Assembly (NCBI GenBank): GCA_016293225.1
Contig: JAEDEQ010000040.1
Location: forward strand, 1-17,794
DNA from: Clostridiaceae bacterium
GTDB taxonomy: Bacteria; Bacillota; Clostridia; Oscillospirales; Acutalibacteraceae
Reading direction: 5' to 3'
Length of the DNA stretch: 17,794 nucleotides
Each line of letters begins with the position of its first letter. The stretch's first letter is position 1. Shown one piece after another: positions 1 through 8,011 of this stretch. A program made the position numbers and the translations under genes. The notes under the pieces were generated by a model. It worked only from the letters and a program-made list of their open reading frames with translations. It did not search any database and had not been told where the DNA came from.

Positions 1-39
1 CAAAAGTAACCCCCAGCGGAGCGGACGGATAAAAACCAT

Positions 40-151
40 TTGCACCATTTACCCATAAAGGAACAACATAAAATCAAAATTCGTAGGGGCGTCGCTTGAG
101 GCGCCCAAGAACCCTGCCTATTGCACCGTTTACCCATAAAGAAACAACGTA
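40..151 (+). repeat. 31-base imperfect direct repeat, two copies
   Basis: Copies lie at 40-70 and 121-151 and differ at three positions by eye. Both begin TTGCACC and contain TTTACCCATAAAG. They bracket the first of two palindromic elements, so this stretch is a mosaic of short repeats, not unique DNA. No coding frame is convincing here. The repeat resembles intergenic repeats common in clostridial genomes, but copy number elsewhere cannot be seen. Confidence 0.75.
75..118 (+). repeat. palindromic intergenic repeat, copy A
   Basis: A hairpin with arms 87-93 and 100-106 (GGGCGTC against GGCGCCC, one G-T wobble) is preceded by CAAAATTCGTAG and followed by an AAGAACCCTGCC tail. The opposite strand of 179-223 carries the same arrangement, so the two are inverted copies of one family. 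It is probably a REP-like or MITE-derived extragenic palindrome (inference). Confidence 0.6.
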
Positions 152-178
152 CAAGTTAAAATTTACACGGTTGTTTTG

Positions 179-223
179 GGCAAAGTTCCCGGGCGGCTCC
201 GAGCGCCGCCCGTACGGATTTTG
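179..223 (-). repeat. palindromic intergenic repeat, copy B (inverted)
   Basis: A perfect 7-bp stem, GGGCGGC at 191-197 against GCCGCCC at 205-211, sits in a context that on the minus strand reads CAAAATCCGTAC, then the stem, then GGAACTTTGCC. This parallels copy A at 75-118 base for base over most of its length. The two inverted copies lie about 60 bases apart, just beyond the terminator of the SpoIID-domain gene. Confidence 0.6.
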
Positions 224-229
224 TTTATA

Positions 230-279
230 ATAAAATATATCAAAGGCTGCCGAAACCGGGAAATCCGATTGCGGCAGCC
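230..279 (-). terminator. candidate intrinsic terminator of the five-gene operon
   Basis: On the minus strand, 19 bases past the stop codon, GGCTGCCG (279-272) pairs perfectly with CGGCAGCC (252-245). It is followed by TTTGATATATTTTATT, a loose T-rich tail. Position and orientation fit the end of the desulfurase-to-SpoIID transcription unit. Confidence 0.6.
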
Positions 280-297
280 ATTTTAAATAATATTAAA

Positions 298-2478
298 TTA
301 CTGTCCGTCAGGAGTATAGACCAGCATGAAGCAGTGTGAGCGGATCTTGCCCTCCATAACCTTTGTTCTGAAGTCGTTGCCGGAAATAACCTTTCCGCCA
401 ACATTGATTGAGGAAACATAGCCCAGGTTTTCATTAACCGCGCGGTCGTGGGAAATAATGGTTATCCATGTTGACGGATCACCGTTTACATCAACATTCA
501 GCTTGTTCTTGATGATTTTCTTCATCTCGTCGCTCGAGACGGAATATGTTGATTTGAAGCCGTCCGCCTGATAATCACCGTAGCTGGGTCTTCCGCCGCC
601 GAGATAGGGTACGGCGGTCTTTCCCCAGACGTTGTAAAACGAGGTTGTAATGCCTGCGCTGATGGAATGGAACGGAGTCAGAGCAGGCTCCGTGCCGGAA
701 TATGCAATGTAAAGACCGTATTTCATAATTTCGTCAACCGCGTCGTAGCACGCCTGCGACGGAGCCTTGCCGAAAGCGTTTGAGTCGGTGCCGAGGTTGT
801 AATTGTAATACTTTGCAAAGGTGTACAGTGCAACGGCCTGCGCCTTGAGCGCCTCCTTCTGGAACGATGAACCCATCTCGCTTTCGAGCGCTGAGGCAAG
901 GTATTCGCGCGTTTTGTAATCCGAACCGTTGTATTTAATCGTTTCCGGATAGGTATCGCCGGTAACGAGAGTTGTTCCGTAGTAATAGTTTGCAAGTATC
1001 TGAGCGTAGTTCCAGCCCTGCGAGGCAAGGTAATCTGCGCCGTGCTGACTCATGCCCACGCCGTGCCCGTAACCGAAAACGTAGAACGTGAATTTTCCGC
1101 TGTTTGAGGGGGCCGGTGCAGCTGTGGGCTGTGCGGAGTACTCCGTGGCTGTCGGTTCCCTGGGTGTTGTTCCGGCGTTCGCCTGGGTTGAGGGGTTGAC
1201 ATTGCTGTCAATGCCGGGAAACGCGCCGCTTGTCGATTGAGTCTGGGAGGAAATATCCGACTGCGAATACAGCAGCGGATTCATTGTTGTTGTCGTATCC
1301 TCCTTTGACCAGATTATCTTGACAAGAATAACAGGCGTTATGGCGGCAACAATCAGAACCGCCGCAATGAAGATAAGCATACCCTTTGAAAGCTTTTTCT
1401 CCTCCGGCTTTTTTTCCTCGGGTACGGCGCCTGAGGTTTCCCTTTCCTCCTCCTTTTTGCGGATATCGTCAAGCTTTTCCGTAAGCGTGTCGCAGAGTAT
1501 TGCAACGCAGTGCGGCAAAAGAAGCTCAAGGTCGTTCGGGTTGGTGGTGTTGATTTTTTTGGCCTTTGCGCGCTTCTTTTCTGCAACGGCAATATACGCA
1601 AAGTAATTGGTTGTGCCGTCCTCGTTCTCGCTTGTGAGGATATCTGAAACAGCCGCGCCGAAATCGGACTCCGTGTTGAACATTGCCTCGCGCGCATGGC
1701 GGATGGTTTTGACCGAATCCGATTCCGCAAGCTCGTTTTCATCGGTGTTGTCCTCGTCCTCATCAACAATTTCAACAAAATTGACAACATCAGAAAGGCC
1801 GTCTATTCTGTCATAGAGGTTGTATACCTGCATTGCAGCCTCGCCCGTTGCAAAGGCTGCGGTTTTTGAAAGCTGAATGAGGGCGGAAACCATTGCGCCG
1901 ACAGACGGAGCAATGTCAAAGCTCTGCTCCTCTTCGTCCGGCTCGTTGTCGTCTGGCTCCTCTGCCTGCTCGGTCTCCGGTTCGCTTTCCTGCGGCGCTT
2001 CAAGGACAGAGGCGATGTAATCCTCCAGTATTGCGTCAACTCTTACAAAGTCAAGCGGCAGGCAGGTGAGCGTTCCGTTCAGCACGGCGCAGGAAAAGCC
2101 GCTGTGAAGCCCGTCCGGCGAAAGATGGAACAGTGCGCCGCGCGGAATGATACATTCGCTCTCCATGTCAAACGAGGCAGTGCCGTCGTCGGCATTCTGG
2201 GAAATTCTTTCGGCAATGTTCGGGCTTGAGTATTCATCAAGCAGGAATTTTCCTATCATCTCGCGCTTAACAGAGTTGTAGTCGGCAGAATCTGCGGCAA
2301 TAATGACGCGCTCGCCGTCCTGAAGAGCGCGCAAGGCGGAGTCAAAAAGCTCGTCATAGTTTTCAAAGGTAAAAACCTTATCGTCCGTAAGACCGTACTT
2401 TTCAAGCGTAAGGCAGATCTTATAGACTGCGTCGGCTGAGGACGCCGGTAAATTCTCAAGTGTAAACAGCTTTAACAT
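298..2478 (-). CDS. membrane-anchored SpoIID/LytB-domain protein with CinA-like N-terminal region
   Basis: The 726-residue protein has three parts. Residues 1-365 are a cytoplasmic region ending in an acidic and then Lys/Glu-rich stretch. A single membrane helix spans about 367-390. After a Ser/Thr/Pro linker (about 395-460) comes an external SpoIID/LytB domain. That domain is identified by GYGHGVGMSQHGA (469-481), the ILANYYYGTTL segment (494-504) and KEALKAQAVALYTFAKYY (541-558). Known SpoIID degrades peptidoglycan glycan strands as a lytic transglycosylase and LytB enhances amidases; the exact activity here is unknown. The GHGVGMSQ block precedes the ALKAQAVA block, the reverse of canonical Bacillus SpoIID. 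Residues about 19-160 resemble the MoCF-type half of CinA (see findings) but lack its GGLGPT loop. The start is set by GAGGAG at 2483-2488, four bases before the ATG. It is the last gene of the operon, 113 bases after the sortase. It is much longer than ordinary SpoIID (about 340 residues). Confidence 0.85.
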   Translation of the reverse strand: MLKLFTLENLPASSADAVYKICLTLEKYGLTDDKVFTFENYDELFDSALRALQDGERVIIAADSADYNSVKREMIGKFLLDEYSSPNIAERISQNADDGTASFDMESECIIPRGALFHLSPDGLHSGFSCAVLNGTLTCLPLDFVRVDAILEDYIASVLEAPQESEPETEQAEEPDDNEPDEEEQSFDIAPSVGAMVSALIQLSKTAAFATGEAAMQVYNLYDRIDGLSDVVNFVEIVDEDEDNTDENELAESDSVKTIRHAREAMFNTESDFGAAVSDILTSENEDGTTNYFAYIAVAEKKRAKAKKINTTNPNDLELLLPHCVAILCDTLTEKLDDIRKKEEERETSGAVPEEKKPEEKKLSKGMLIFIAAVLIVAAITPVILVKIIWSKEDTTTTMNPLLYSQSDISSQTQSTSGAFPGIDSNVNPSTQANAGTTPREPTATEYSAQPTAAPAPSNSGKFTFYVFGYGHGVGMSQHGADYLASQGWNYAQILANYYYGTTLVTGDTYPETIKYNGSDYKTREYLASALESEMGSSFQKEALKAQAVALYTFAKYYNYNLGTDSNAFGKAPSQACYDAVDEIMKYGLYIAYSGTEPALTPFHSISAGITTSFYNVWGKTAVPYLGGGRPSYGDYQADGFKSTYSVSSDEMKKIIKNKLNVDVNGDPSTWITIISHDRAVNENLGYVSSINVGGKVISGNDFRTKVMEGKIRSHCFMLVYTPDGQ

Positions 2479-2591
2479 TTCTCTCCTCGGTTTTCTAGAT
2501 GCCGGATCTTAAACGCCGGACATCGTTGTATTTATGGTAAAAATGTTCAAATAACCAATCACTTTTTCAACACGGCAAAGGTCACCAAAAA

Positions 2592-4331
2592 TCAGCCGAT
2601 ATACCATCTTGATGCGTCATAATAGGGGTTGGTGAGCTTCTTTGCGGTGTAATACGCCTGCGGATAGCGCGGATTTGAGTTGACCGCCGCTTTTGAGGTG
2701 TCAACCTCGGCGCTTTCTCCCGGGCGGACAAGGCGCGCAACAACAACAAAGCGCGCGTCCTCAAACTCATGCGAGCAGGTTGAAAGGGTCAGCAGCTTAT
2801 CCGTCGGAAGAACGTCAACGCCCGTGTCATAGAGCGAGCGCTGCGCAAGCTCGTTGAGATAGGCGGAAAAGCGCTCCTGGGTTGAAAGCGACGTGAAGTA
2901 ATACTGGAAAACATAGCCGTTATCGTCCTTTTCCTCGGCGTTCGTAATGAATGCGGCGATAACCTTCCATTTGTAGTTTTTGTAAAGGGTGTTGAACGTA
3001 ATGACCGGAGCGCTTTTGAAGCCGTCAATGCTCTTGTAATGATCGAGCGCGCCGAAGATGGTCTTGTCGTTCATATGGTGTCCGAAGATGACGGTGTTGA
3101 GATCAAGCGGCTCAATTTTGTTGAGATAAGTAACAAACGGGCAGCCGTACTTGGTGCTCTGGCCGTAAAAATTCTTTTCAAGATAGGTGTCGTCATTATT
3201 CGTCTGAACAACGGGGAGCGAAAGATTGACTCCCTTTGCCTCAAGATAGCCCACAAAGTCGTTGTTTGTGGCGTAAAGCTTTGCATACTTGAGCTGTATA
3301 TTCTGCGGAAAGACCGTGTTCGGGTATTCCTCGCGGATTTTTGCCCACTTTTGCTCGGTGGACATGGTGGTTGATTTTTCCTCGTTCTTTTTTGTTGCTC
3401 CGGAGGATTTTGTTGTTGTCTCGTCATCGGAGATGATGAGGTCGGAGATTCCGGATTCAAGCTTTTGGTTGTCCTTGTGGAGCTTGTATTCCCTGAGCAG
3501 CACCGCCAGGGAAATAATGATTGCAAGAACGGACGCGGAAAGAACAACAAGGCGGATTATTTCGGCCACAGAGGGCTTCTTTTTGCCGGGAGTCTGCGGC
3601 GCGTCCTGGGCAACCTCTTCAACAACAAGGCTTTTTGGAACGGCCTGCCCTGCCTTTGGCGCCGTTTTTTCGCGGCTGTTGTTCAGAACATTGAGGTTTG
3701 AGGGCTTCTTAGGTGTGCTGATGTCAATTTCATCAACAACATAATCTATTGCAACAGAGCCTGCCCTTGGCAGCGTTCTGGGCGGCTGCGGCGCCGGATA
3801 AAAGTCCTCCTCGTCAAGCTCGTCGTCTTCGTCGTAGTCGTAGTCGTCAACAGTGGGAATGACTATGCCGCCGCGCGGCTGCTTCGGCATTGCGTCCTCC
3901 GGCAGGTCAAAGTCCGGACTCTGGAAAACGATTCTTGTTCCGGCGCTTTTCTTTCCGGAAGCAGGCGTAAGCTCCTTTGACTGCGGCTGCGGTTCAGCCT
4001 GTGCGCTCTCCGCTTTTGCGGCAAGATCGGGATTTGCGTTCAGATACTGCCTCAGCAGTATAGCCACCTGCTCATCGGTCAGCTTGAACTCCGGCTCGGG
4101 CGCAGGCTGCTCGTTCTGCGGCTTTTCGGGCTGCGGTTTTTCGTCCGAAACACTTTTTTCATCCGGAACACCGGCGGAAATGTGCTGCGTCTCCTTTTTT
4201 GTGCTTTTGGAGGAACGGACGCTTCTGACCGCAGGCGGCACGTCCGAGCGAGAGAACGAAGCGCCCGAGGTTTTTTTGTTCATTCGGTTTTCGTTTTCAC
4301 GTCCGTTTGAATCCTCGTAAATTATCTTCAT
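2592..4331 (-). CDS. class B-type sortase with long acidic cytoplasmic N-terminus
   Basis: The 579-residue membrane-anchored transpeptidase has its catalytic domain at about 325-535. The visible triad is His418 in VIFGHHM, Cys519 in LTLSTCSHEF, and probably Arg527 in DARFVVVAR. The TLSTC context and spacing are those of class B sortases, which cleave NP[QK]TN-like or related signals and attach proteins to the wall or to pilins. A single hydrophobic helix lies at about 258-279 (IIRLVVLSASVLAIIISLAV). Residues 1-250 are low-complexity, Pro/Glu/Asp/Lys-rich and probably disordered, with an Asp/Glu run at 162-176. Ordinary class B sortases have only a short N-terminus (about 240 residues in total). 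A roughly 40-residue tail follows the catalytic domain. The gene begins 15 bases after the cinA stop, with AAAGGA about 11 bases before the ATG. No substrate with a clear sorting signal is encoded in the window. Confidence 0.9.
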   Translation of the reverse strand: MKIIYEDSNGRENENRMNKKTSGASFSRSDVPPAVRSVRSSKSTKKETQHISAGVPDEKSVSDEKPQPEKPQNEQPAPEPEFKLTDEQVAILLRQYLNANPDLAAKAESAQAEPQPQSKELTPASGKKSAGTRIVFQSPDFDLPEDAMPKQPRGGIVIPTVDDYDYDEDDELDEEDFYPAPQPPRTLPRAGSVAIDYVVDEIDISTPKKPSNLNVLNNSREKTAPKAGQAVPKSLVVEEVAQDAPQTPGKKKPSVAEIIRLVVLSASVLAIIISLAVLLREYKLHKDNQKLESGISDLIISDDETTTKSSGATKKNEEKSTTMSTEQKWAKIREEYPNTVFPQNIQLKYAKLYATNNDFVGYLEAKGVNLSLPVVQTNNDDTYLEKNFYGQSTKYGCPFVTYLNKIEPLDLNTVIFGHHMNDKTIFGALDHYKSIDGFKSAPVITFNTLYKNYKWKVIAAFITNAEEKDDNGYVFQYYFTSLSTQERFSAYLNELAQRSLYDTGVDVLPTDKLLTLSTCSHEFEDARFVVVARLVRPGESAEVDTSKAAVNSNPRYPQAYYTAKKLTNPYYDASRWYIG

Positions 4332-4346
4332 AACTGCATTTATCCT

Positions 4347-5633
4347 TTAAAATGAACTGATGAAAGCGCCGATATCCTTTTGGTTGTCTTCGCTTTCAAG
4401 AATGAAAAGCCGAACCTCGTTTAGCGCGACCGACGCGCTGACAGTGCGGTTGTAATCGCGGCAGCTTTTTTCCGCGTGGCCGGTGAGCAGCTTTTTAATT
4501 CTGTAATTGTTTCCGTCGGTAACCGCGATATAAACAAGGCCTACGGGCTTGCTTGTGCCGTCCGAATCCGGACCGGCAATGCCCGTGACCGAAACGGCAA
4601 GGTCGGACTTGCCGGCTTTGACCGCGCCGAGCGCCATTGAGGCCGCAACGGCCTCGCTGACCGCGCCGTATTTTTCAAGGAGATCTTCTCTTACGCCGAG
4701 AAGGCTTTTCTTGACCTCGTTTGAATATGAAACGATACCGCAGCCGAACACGTCTGACGCGCCGGGGATATCGGTAATTCTTTTTGCAATAAGACCGCCC
4801 GTGCAGCTTTCCGCCGTGGCAAGGGTAAGGCCTTTTTCTTTTAAAAGCGCAACAAGTGCCTCCTCCGGATTTGCGCTGTCAATGCCGTAAACAAGGTTTC
4901 CGAACCGTTTTTTAATTTCATCAATAACGGGAGCAATAAGCTTTTCCGCCTCCTCCTCGTTTTCCGCCTTTGCGGTCACGCGCAGGAGCGCTTCGCCGCT
5001 TTTGGCGTAGGGAGCAACGGTCGGATTCTGCATATCCAGCAGCTCTCCCGCCTTTTCCGCCATAAGGCTTTCGCCGATGCCGAAGGTGCGCACCGAATGG
5101 GAGATAATAACGTGATCGGAGAATTTTTTAAGATACGGCAGGGCGCAGTTTTCAAACATTTCGCTCATCTCCCTCGGAGGGCCGGGGAGAATTATGATGT
5201 GCTTTCCGTCCTTTTCCATTGCGCAGCCGGGAGCGGTTCCGTTGGTGTTTTTGAAAATGACCGAGCCGCGCGGCATGAGCGCCTGCTTTTCGTTGCTTTC
5301 GGGCATCGGGCTGTTCTTCGCCCTGAAGCATTCGCGCACGCGCCGGAGGCTTTCCTCGTCCATTTCCAGCGGCAGGGAGAACACGGACGCGCAGACTTCC
5401 TTTGTCAAATCGTCCTTTGTTGGGCCGAGACCGCCCGTTGTGATGATTATATCCGAGCGGCTGAGACCCTCCTCAAGCACTGCTTTCAGCCTTTCGGGGT
5501 TATCGCCCACAACGCACTGGAACAAAACGTCAAAGCCGAGTGCGGCAAGCTTTTTTGAAAGGTACTGAGCGTTGGTGTTAAGGATATCGCCGAGCAGAAG
5601 CTCCGTTCCGACGAATACAAGCTCACATTTCAT
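4347..5633 (-). CDS. cinA: CinA-family protein (competence/damage-inducible; NMN deamidase domain)
   Basis: The 428-residue protein has the full two-domain CinA arrangement. The N-terminal MoCF/molybdopterin-binding-like domain (1 to about 170) starts with ELVFVGTELLLGDILNTNAQ and contains TTGGLGPTKDDLT (65-77) and the LPGPPREM loop (149-156). The C-terminal amidohydrolase domain (about 257-415) contains ATAESCTGGLIAKRIT (272-287) and TGIAGPDSDGT (350-360). In the family, the C-terminal domain deamidates nicotinamide mononucleotide and the N-terminal domain can act as an ADP-ribose/FAD pyrophosphatase. Both serve NAD and pyridine-nucleotide salvage in the cytoplasm. Length and motifs are intact, so the protein should be functional. 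It follows thiI after 47 bases, with AGAAGG nine bases before the ATG. It shares the operon with two envelope genes; the functional link is not obvious. Confidence 0.95.
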   Translation of the reverse strand: MKCELVFVGTELLLGDILNTNAQYLSKKLAALGFDVLFQCVVGDNPERLKAVLEEGLSRSDIIITTGGLGPTKDDLTKEVCASVFSLPLEMDEESLRRVRECFRAKNSPMPESNEKQALMPRGSVIFKNTNGTAPGCAMEKDGKHIIILPGPPREMSEMFENCALPYLKKFSDHVIISHSVRTFGIGESLMAEKAGELLDMQNPTVAPYAKSGEALLRVTAKAENEEEAEKLIAPVIDEIKKRFGNLVYGIDSANPEEALVALLKEKGLTLATAESCTGGLIAKRITDIPGASDVFGCGIVSYSNEVKKSLLGVREDLLEKYGAVSEAVAASMALGAVKAGKSDLAVSVTGIAGPDSDGTSKPVGLVYIAVTDGNNYRIKKLLTGHAEKSCRDYNRTVSASVALNEVRLFILESEDNQKDIGAFISSF

Positions 5634-5680
5634 TTCTTCATACCTTCTTGCATAACTTAATCTTTTTTGCGCGGCAGCCC

Positions 5681-6853
5681 TCAGCCGTCAATCGAGCAAA
5701 ACCGCGTTTCGCTGACTGCCCTGCTGAGCATCTCCTCAAAATCGACCCTGCTTTCCGCCTGCTCAATGAGTTCAAGCGTGGGGCGTGTTCTCGGGTGCTT
5801 CGGCGTAAAGACGGTGCAGCAGTCCTCATAAGGCTCAAGCGAGGTTTCAAAGGTGCCGATTTTCCGCGCAACGGAAATAATTTCCTCCTTGTCCATGCCG
5901 ATGCACGGACGGAAAACGGGCATTGTTGCAACCGCGTCGGTGCAGGCAATAGCACCGATGGTCTGCGAGGCAACCTGACCGAGGCTTTCGCCCGTAATGA
6001 GCGCCTGACACTTATCGTTTTTTGCAATGCGCAGCGCAATTTTCATCATAAGGCGGCGCATGATTATTGTGAAAAGCTCCTCGGGGCAGTTATCCTTGAT
6101 GTGCTCCTGAATTTCGGTGAACGGAACAACGGCAAGGTTTATCCGTCCGCTGTAGCGCGCAACGAGCGCGGCAAGCTTTTTAACCTTAAGCTCCGCCCGG
6201 GGGCTTGTGTAAGGCGGTGCGGCAAAGTGAACGGCCGTCAGAATAAGGCCGCGCTTTGCCATCATATAGCCGGCAACGGGGCTGTCAATTCCGCCGGAGA
6301 GCAGCAGTGCCGCCCTGCCCGAGGAGCCGACGGGCATTCCGCCTGCGCCCTTGAGCTGATTTCCGTGGACAAAAACGTGCCTGTCGCGCACCTCAACGGT
6401 AACGGTGAGCTCCGGATTATGCACGTCCACCCTGAGCGCGGGTATTTTTGAAAGGATATATCCGCCGACTTCGCGGCAGATTTCGGGTGATTTATACATA
6501 AACTTTTTATCGCTGCGCTTTGCGTTGACCTTAAAGGTTCTGACTGCGCGCAGCTCGTCGCCGAGGAATTCCATAACGCATTCCTCAATTTTTCCAAGCT
6601 CCTTTTCCGCAACGGCCGCAACGGAAAAAGCAACGATGCCGAAAATGCGGCTGACGCGGTCAACGGCCTCGTCAAAGTCAACGTCCTCATCTTCGGGTTC
6701 GGCGATTATTGTTGACTGCGCCTTGATGAAGTTGAATTTTCCGAGATCGGAAAGTCTGCGGCGCATATTTTTAATGAGCATATCTTCAAAGGTCGAGCGG
6801 TTGAGTCCCTTGAGGACAAGCTCGCCGTTTTTTATCAGAATAACCTTTTTCAT
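5681..6853 (-). CDS. thiI: tRNA 4-thiouridine synthase ThiI
   Basis: The enzyme adenylates uridine 8 of tRNA and inserts sulfur relayed from a cysteine desulfurase; it can also feed thiazole synthesis. From the ATG at 6853 it has 390 residues. They comprise an N-terminal ferredoxin-like/THUMP region (ILIKNGELVLKGLNR, then the VHNPELTVTVEVR segment) and a PP-loop ATPase domain with LLLSGGIDSPVAGYMMAKRG and ITGESLGQVASQT. The C-terminal rhodanese domain of E. coli ThiI is absent, as in Bacillus-type short ThiI, where the partner desulfurase supplies sulfur directly. That partner is the gene immediately upstream. An in-frame ATG at 6877 overlaps the desulfurase stop (ATGA) and would add eight residues. 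The later ATG is preferred because it matches the family N-terminus and has GGAG at 6865-6868, although the 11-base spacing is long. Confidence 0.93.
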   Translation of the reverse strand: MKKVILIKNGELVLKGLNRSTFEDMLIKNMRRRLSDLGKFNFIKAQSTIIAEPEDEDVDFDEAVDRVSRIFGIVAFSVAAVAEKELGKIEECVMEFLGDELRAVRTFKVNAKRSDKKFMYKSPEICREVGGYILSKIPALRVDVHNPELTVTVEVRDRHVFVHGNQLKGAGGMPVGSSGRAALLLSGGIDSPVAGYMMAKRGLILTAVHFAAPPYTSPRAELKVKKLAALVARYSGRINLAVVPFTEIQEHIKDNCPEELFTIIMRRLMMKIALRIAKNDKCQALITGESLGQVASQTIGAIACTDAVATMPVFRPCIGMDKEEIISVARKIGTFETSLEPYEDCCTVFTPKHPRTRPTLELIEQAESRVDFEEMLSRAVSETRFCSIDG

Positions 6854-6873
6854 TTTTTCCAAAGCTCCGTCTG

Positions 6874-8001
6874 TCATTTCTTTCTTATCGCTCTCAAAGC
6901 TTCTTCAATGCCCTCAAGGCAGAAGTCAAGCTCGTCCGCTGTGGTGAATCTTGAAAGGCTGATTCTTAGCGAGGAGTTCACCCTTTCGCTTTCAAGCCCG
7001 GCTGCGGTGAGAGTAGGACTGCGGTGGCCCTTTGCGCACGCCGAACCGGACGAAACATAAATTCCCCTTGAGGAAAGGAAGTTGAGCACAGCCTCAGCCG
7101 GACGGCCGGGAAGCGAGATGTTGACGATATACGGCAGGGCGTCTGCGCCGCTGTTTATTACAACGCCGTCAAGCGCGGAAAGCTTTTTTACAAAGCCGTC
7201 TCTGAGCGCCGTGACCGCAGGGAGAGATTTTTTGATGTCAAGCTCCTCTGCCGCGCCGAAGAAGGCGGCGATTGCAGGGAGCGGCTCCGTTCCCGGGCGG
7301 ACGTTCTTTTCCTGTCCGCCGCCGAAAATGTGGGGCGCAAGGTGAACCGAATCTTTCACAAAAAGCGCTCCGGCGCCCTTTGTGCCGTGGATTTTGTGCG
7401 CGCTGACGCTCATAAGGTCAATGCCGAGTTTTTTGACGTTCAGCGGCAATTTTCCGAACGCCTGCACCGCGTCAACATGAATGAGCGCGGGGGAATGTTT
7501 TTCTTTTACTATGCGCGAAAGCGCTTCAACAGGCTCAACGGAGCCGAGCTCGTTGTTGACCGCCATCATGCTGACAAGCACGGTGCTTTCGTCAACGGCG
7601 TTTTCAATTTCCTCAACGGGAACAACGCCGAAGCGGTCAACAGGGAGCCGCACAACGGTGAAGCCGTCGCTTTCAAGCTTATCGAAAGCCCTTGAAACGC
7701 TCGGGTGTTCAACCGAGGAAACAACTATTCTTTTGCCCTTGTGCCTCATCGCTTTCGCCGCGCCGAAAACGGCAAGGTTATTACTTTCCGTTCCACCCGA
7801 GGTAAAGTAAAGTTCGCTTTCGCGGCAGGAAAGGCACTTTGCAATGAAGGCGCGCGCTCCCTCAAGAAGCAGCTGAGCCTCCAGACCCTTTTGGTGGAGA
7901 GAGGAGGGATTGCCCCAAAGGAGGTCAACGGCCTCAAGGAGTCTTTTCCTTGCACCGGGGCAGGGCTTTGTTGTTGCGCTGTTGTCAAGATAAACTTCCA
8001 A
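6874..8001 (-). CDS. cysteine desulfurase (NifS/IscS superfamily), TTG start
   Basis: This PLP enzyme takes sulfur from cysteine to form a protein persulfide. Visible features are YLDNSATTKP at the N-terminus, SGGTESNN, EHPSVSRAF (PLP-stacking His), HVDAVQAFGK, the Schiff-base lysine in SAHKIHGTKGAG, and the persulfide cysteine in SSGSACAKGHRSP. The start is inferred as TTG at 8001-7999 (375 residues, MEVYLDNSATT). AGGAGG at 8012-8017 is 10 bases from this TTG but only one base from the ATG at 8010, which would add Met-Pro-Val. The gene heads the operon and its TGA overlaps an ATG at the start of thiI. The pairing with thiI suggests a NifZ-like desulfurase dedicated to tRNA thiolation and possibly thiamine, not general Fe-S assembly. 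No iscU or scaffold gene is adjacent. Confidence 0.92.
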   Translation of the reverse strand: MEVYLDNSATTKPCPGARKRLLEAVDLLWGNPSSLHQKGLEAQLLLEGARAFIAKCLSCRESELYFTSGGTESNNLAVFGAAKAMRHKGKRIVVSSVEHPSVSRAFDKLESDGFTVVRLPVDRFGVVPVEEIENAVDESTVLVSMMAVNNELGSVEPVEALSRIVKEKHSPALIHVDAVQAFGKLPLNVKKLGIDLMSVSAHKIHGTKGAGALFVKDSVHLAPHIFGGGQEKNVRPGTEPLPAIAAFFGAAEELDIKKSLPAVTALRDGFVKKLSALDGVVINSGADALPYIVNISLPGRPAEAVLNFLSSRGIYVSSGSACAKGHRSPTLTAAGLESERVNSSLRISLSRFTTADELDFCLEGIEEALRAIRKK

Positions 8002-8011
8002 AACAGGCATA

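Noticed and set aside
1..223. CRISPR array from the 31-base repeats
   Set aside because: There are only two copies, imperfect and 81 bases apart start to start, with a palindromic element between them and no cas genes nearby.
3039..4320. Several plus-strand open frames opposite the sortase
   Set aside because: They are antisense shadows of a low-complexity coding region, rich in Ser, Phe and Cys without domain signatures.
5648..6451. Long plus-strand open frame opposite thiI
   Set aside because: It is the shadow of thiI: no ribosome-binding site, no recognisable domains, and thiI motifs are intact on the other strand.
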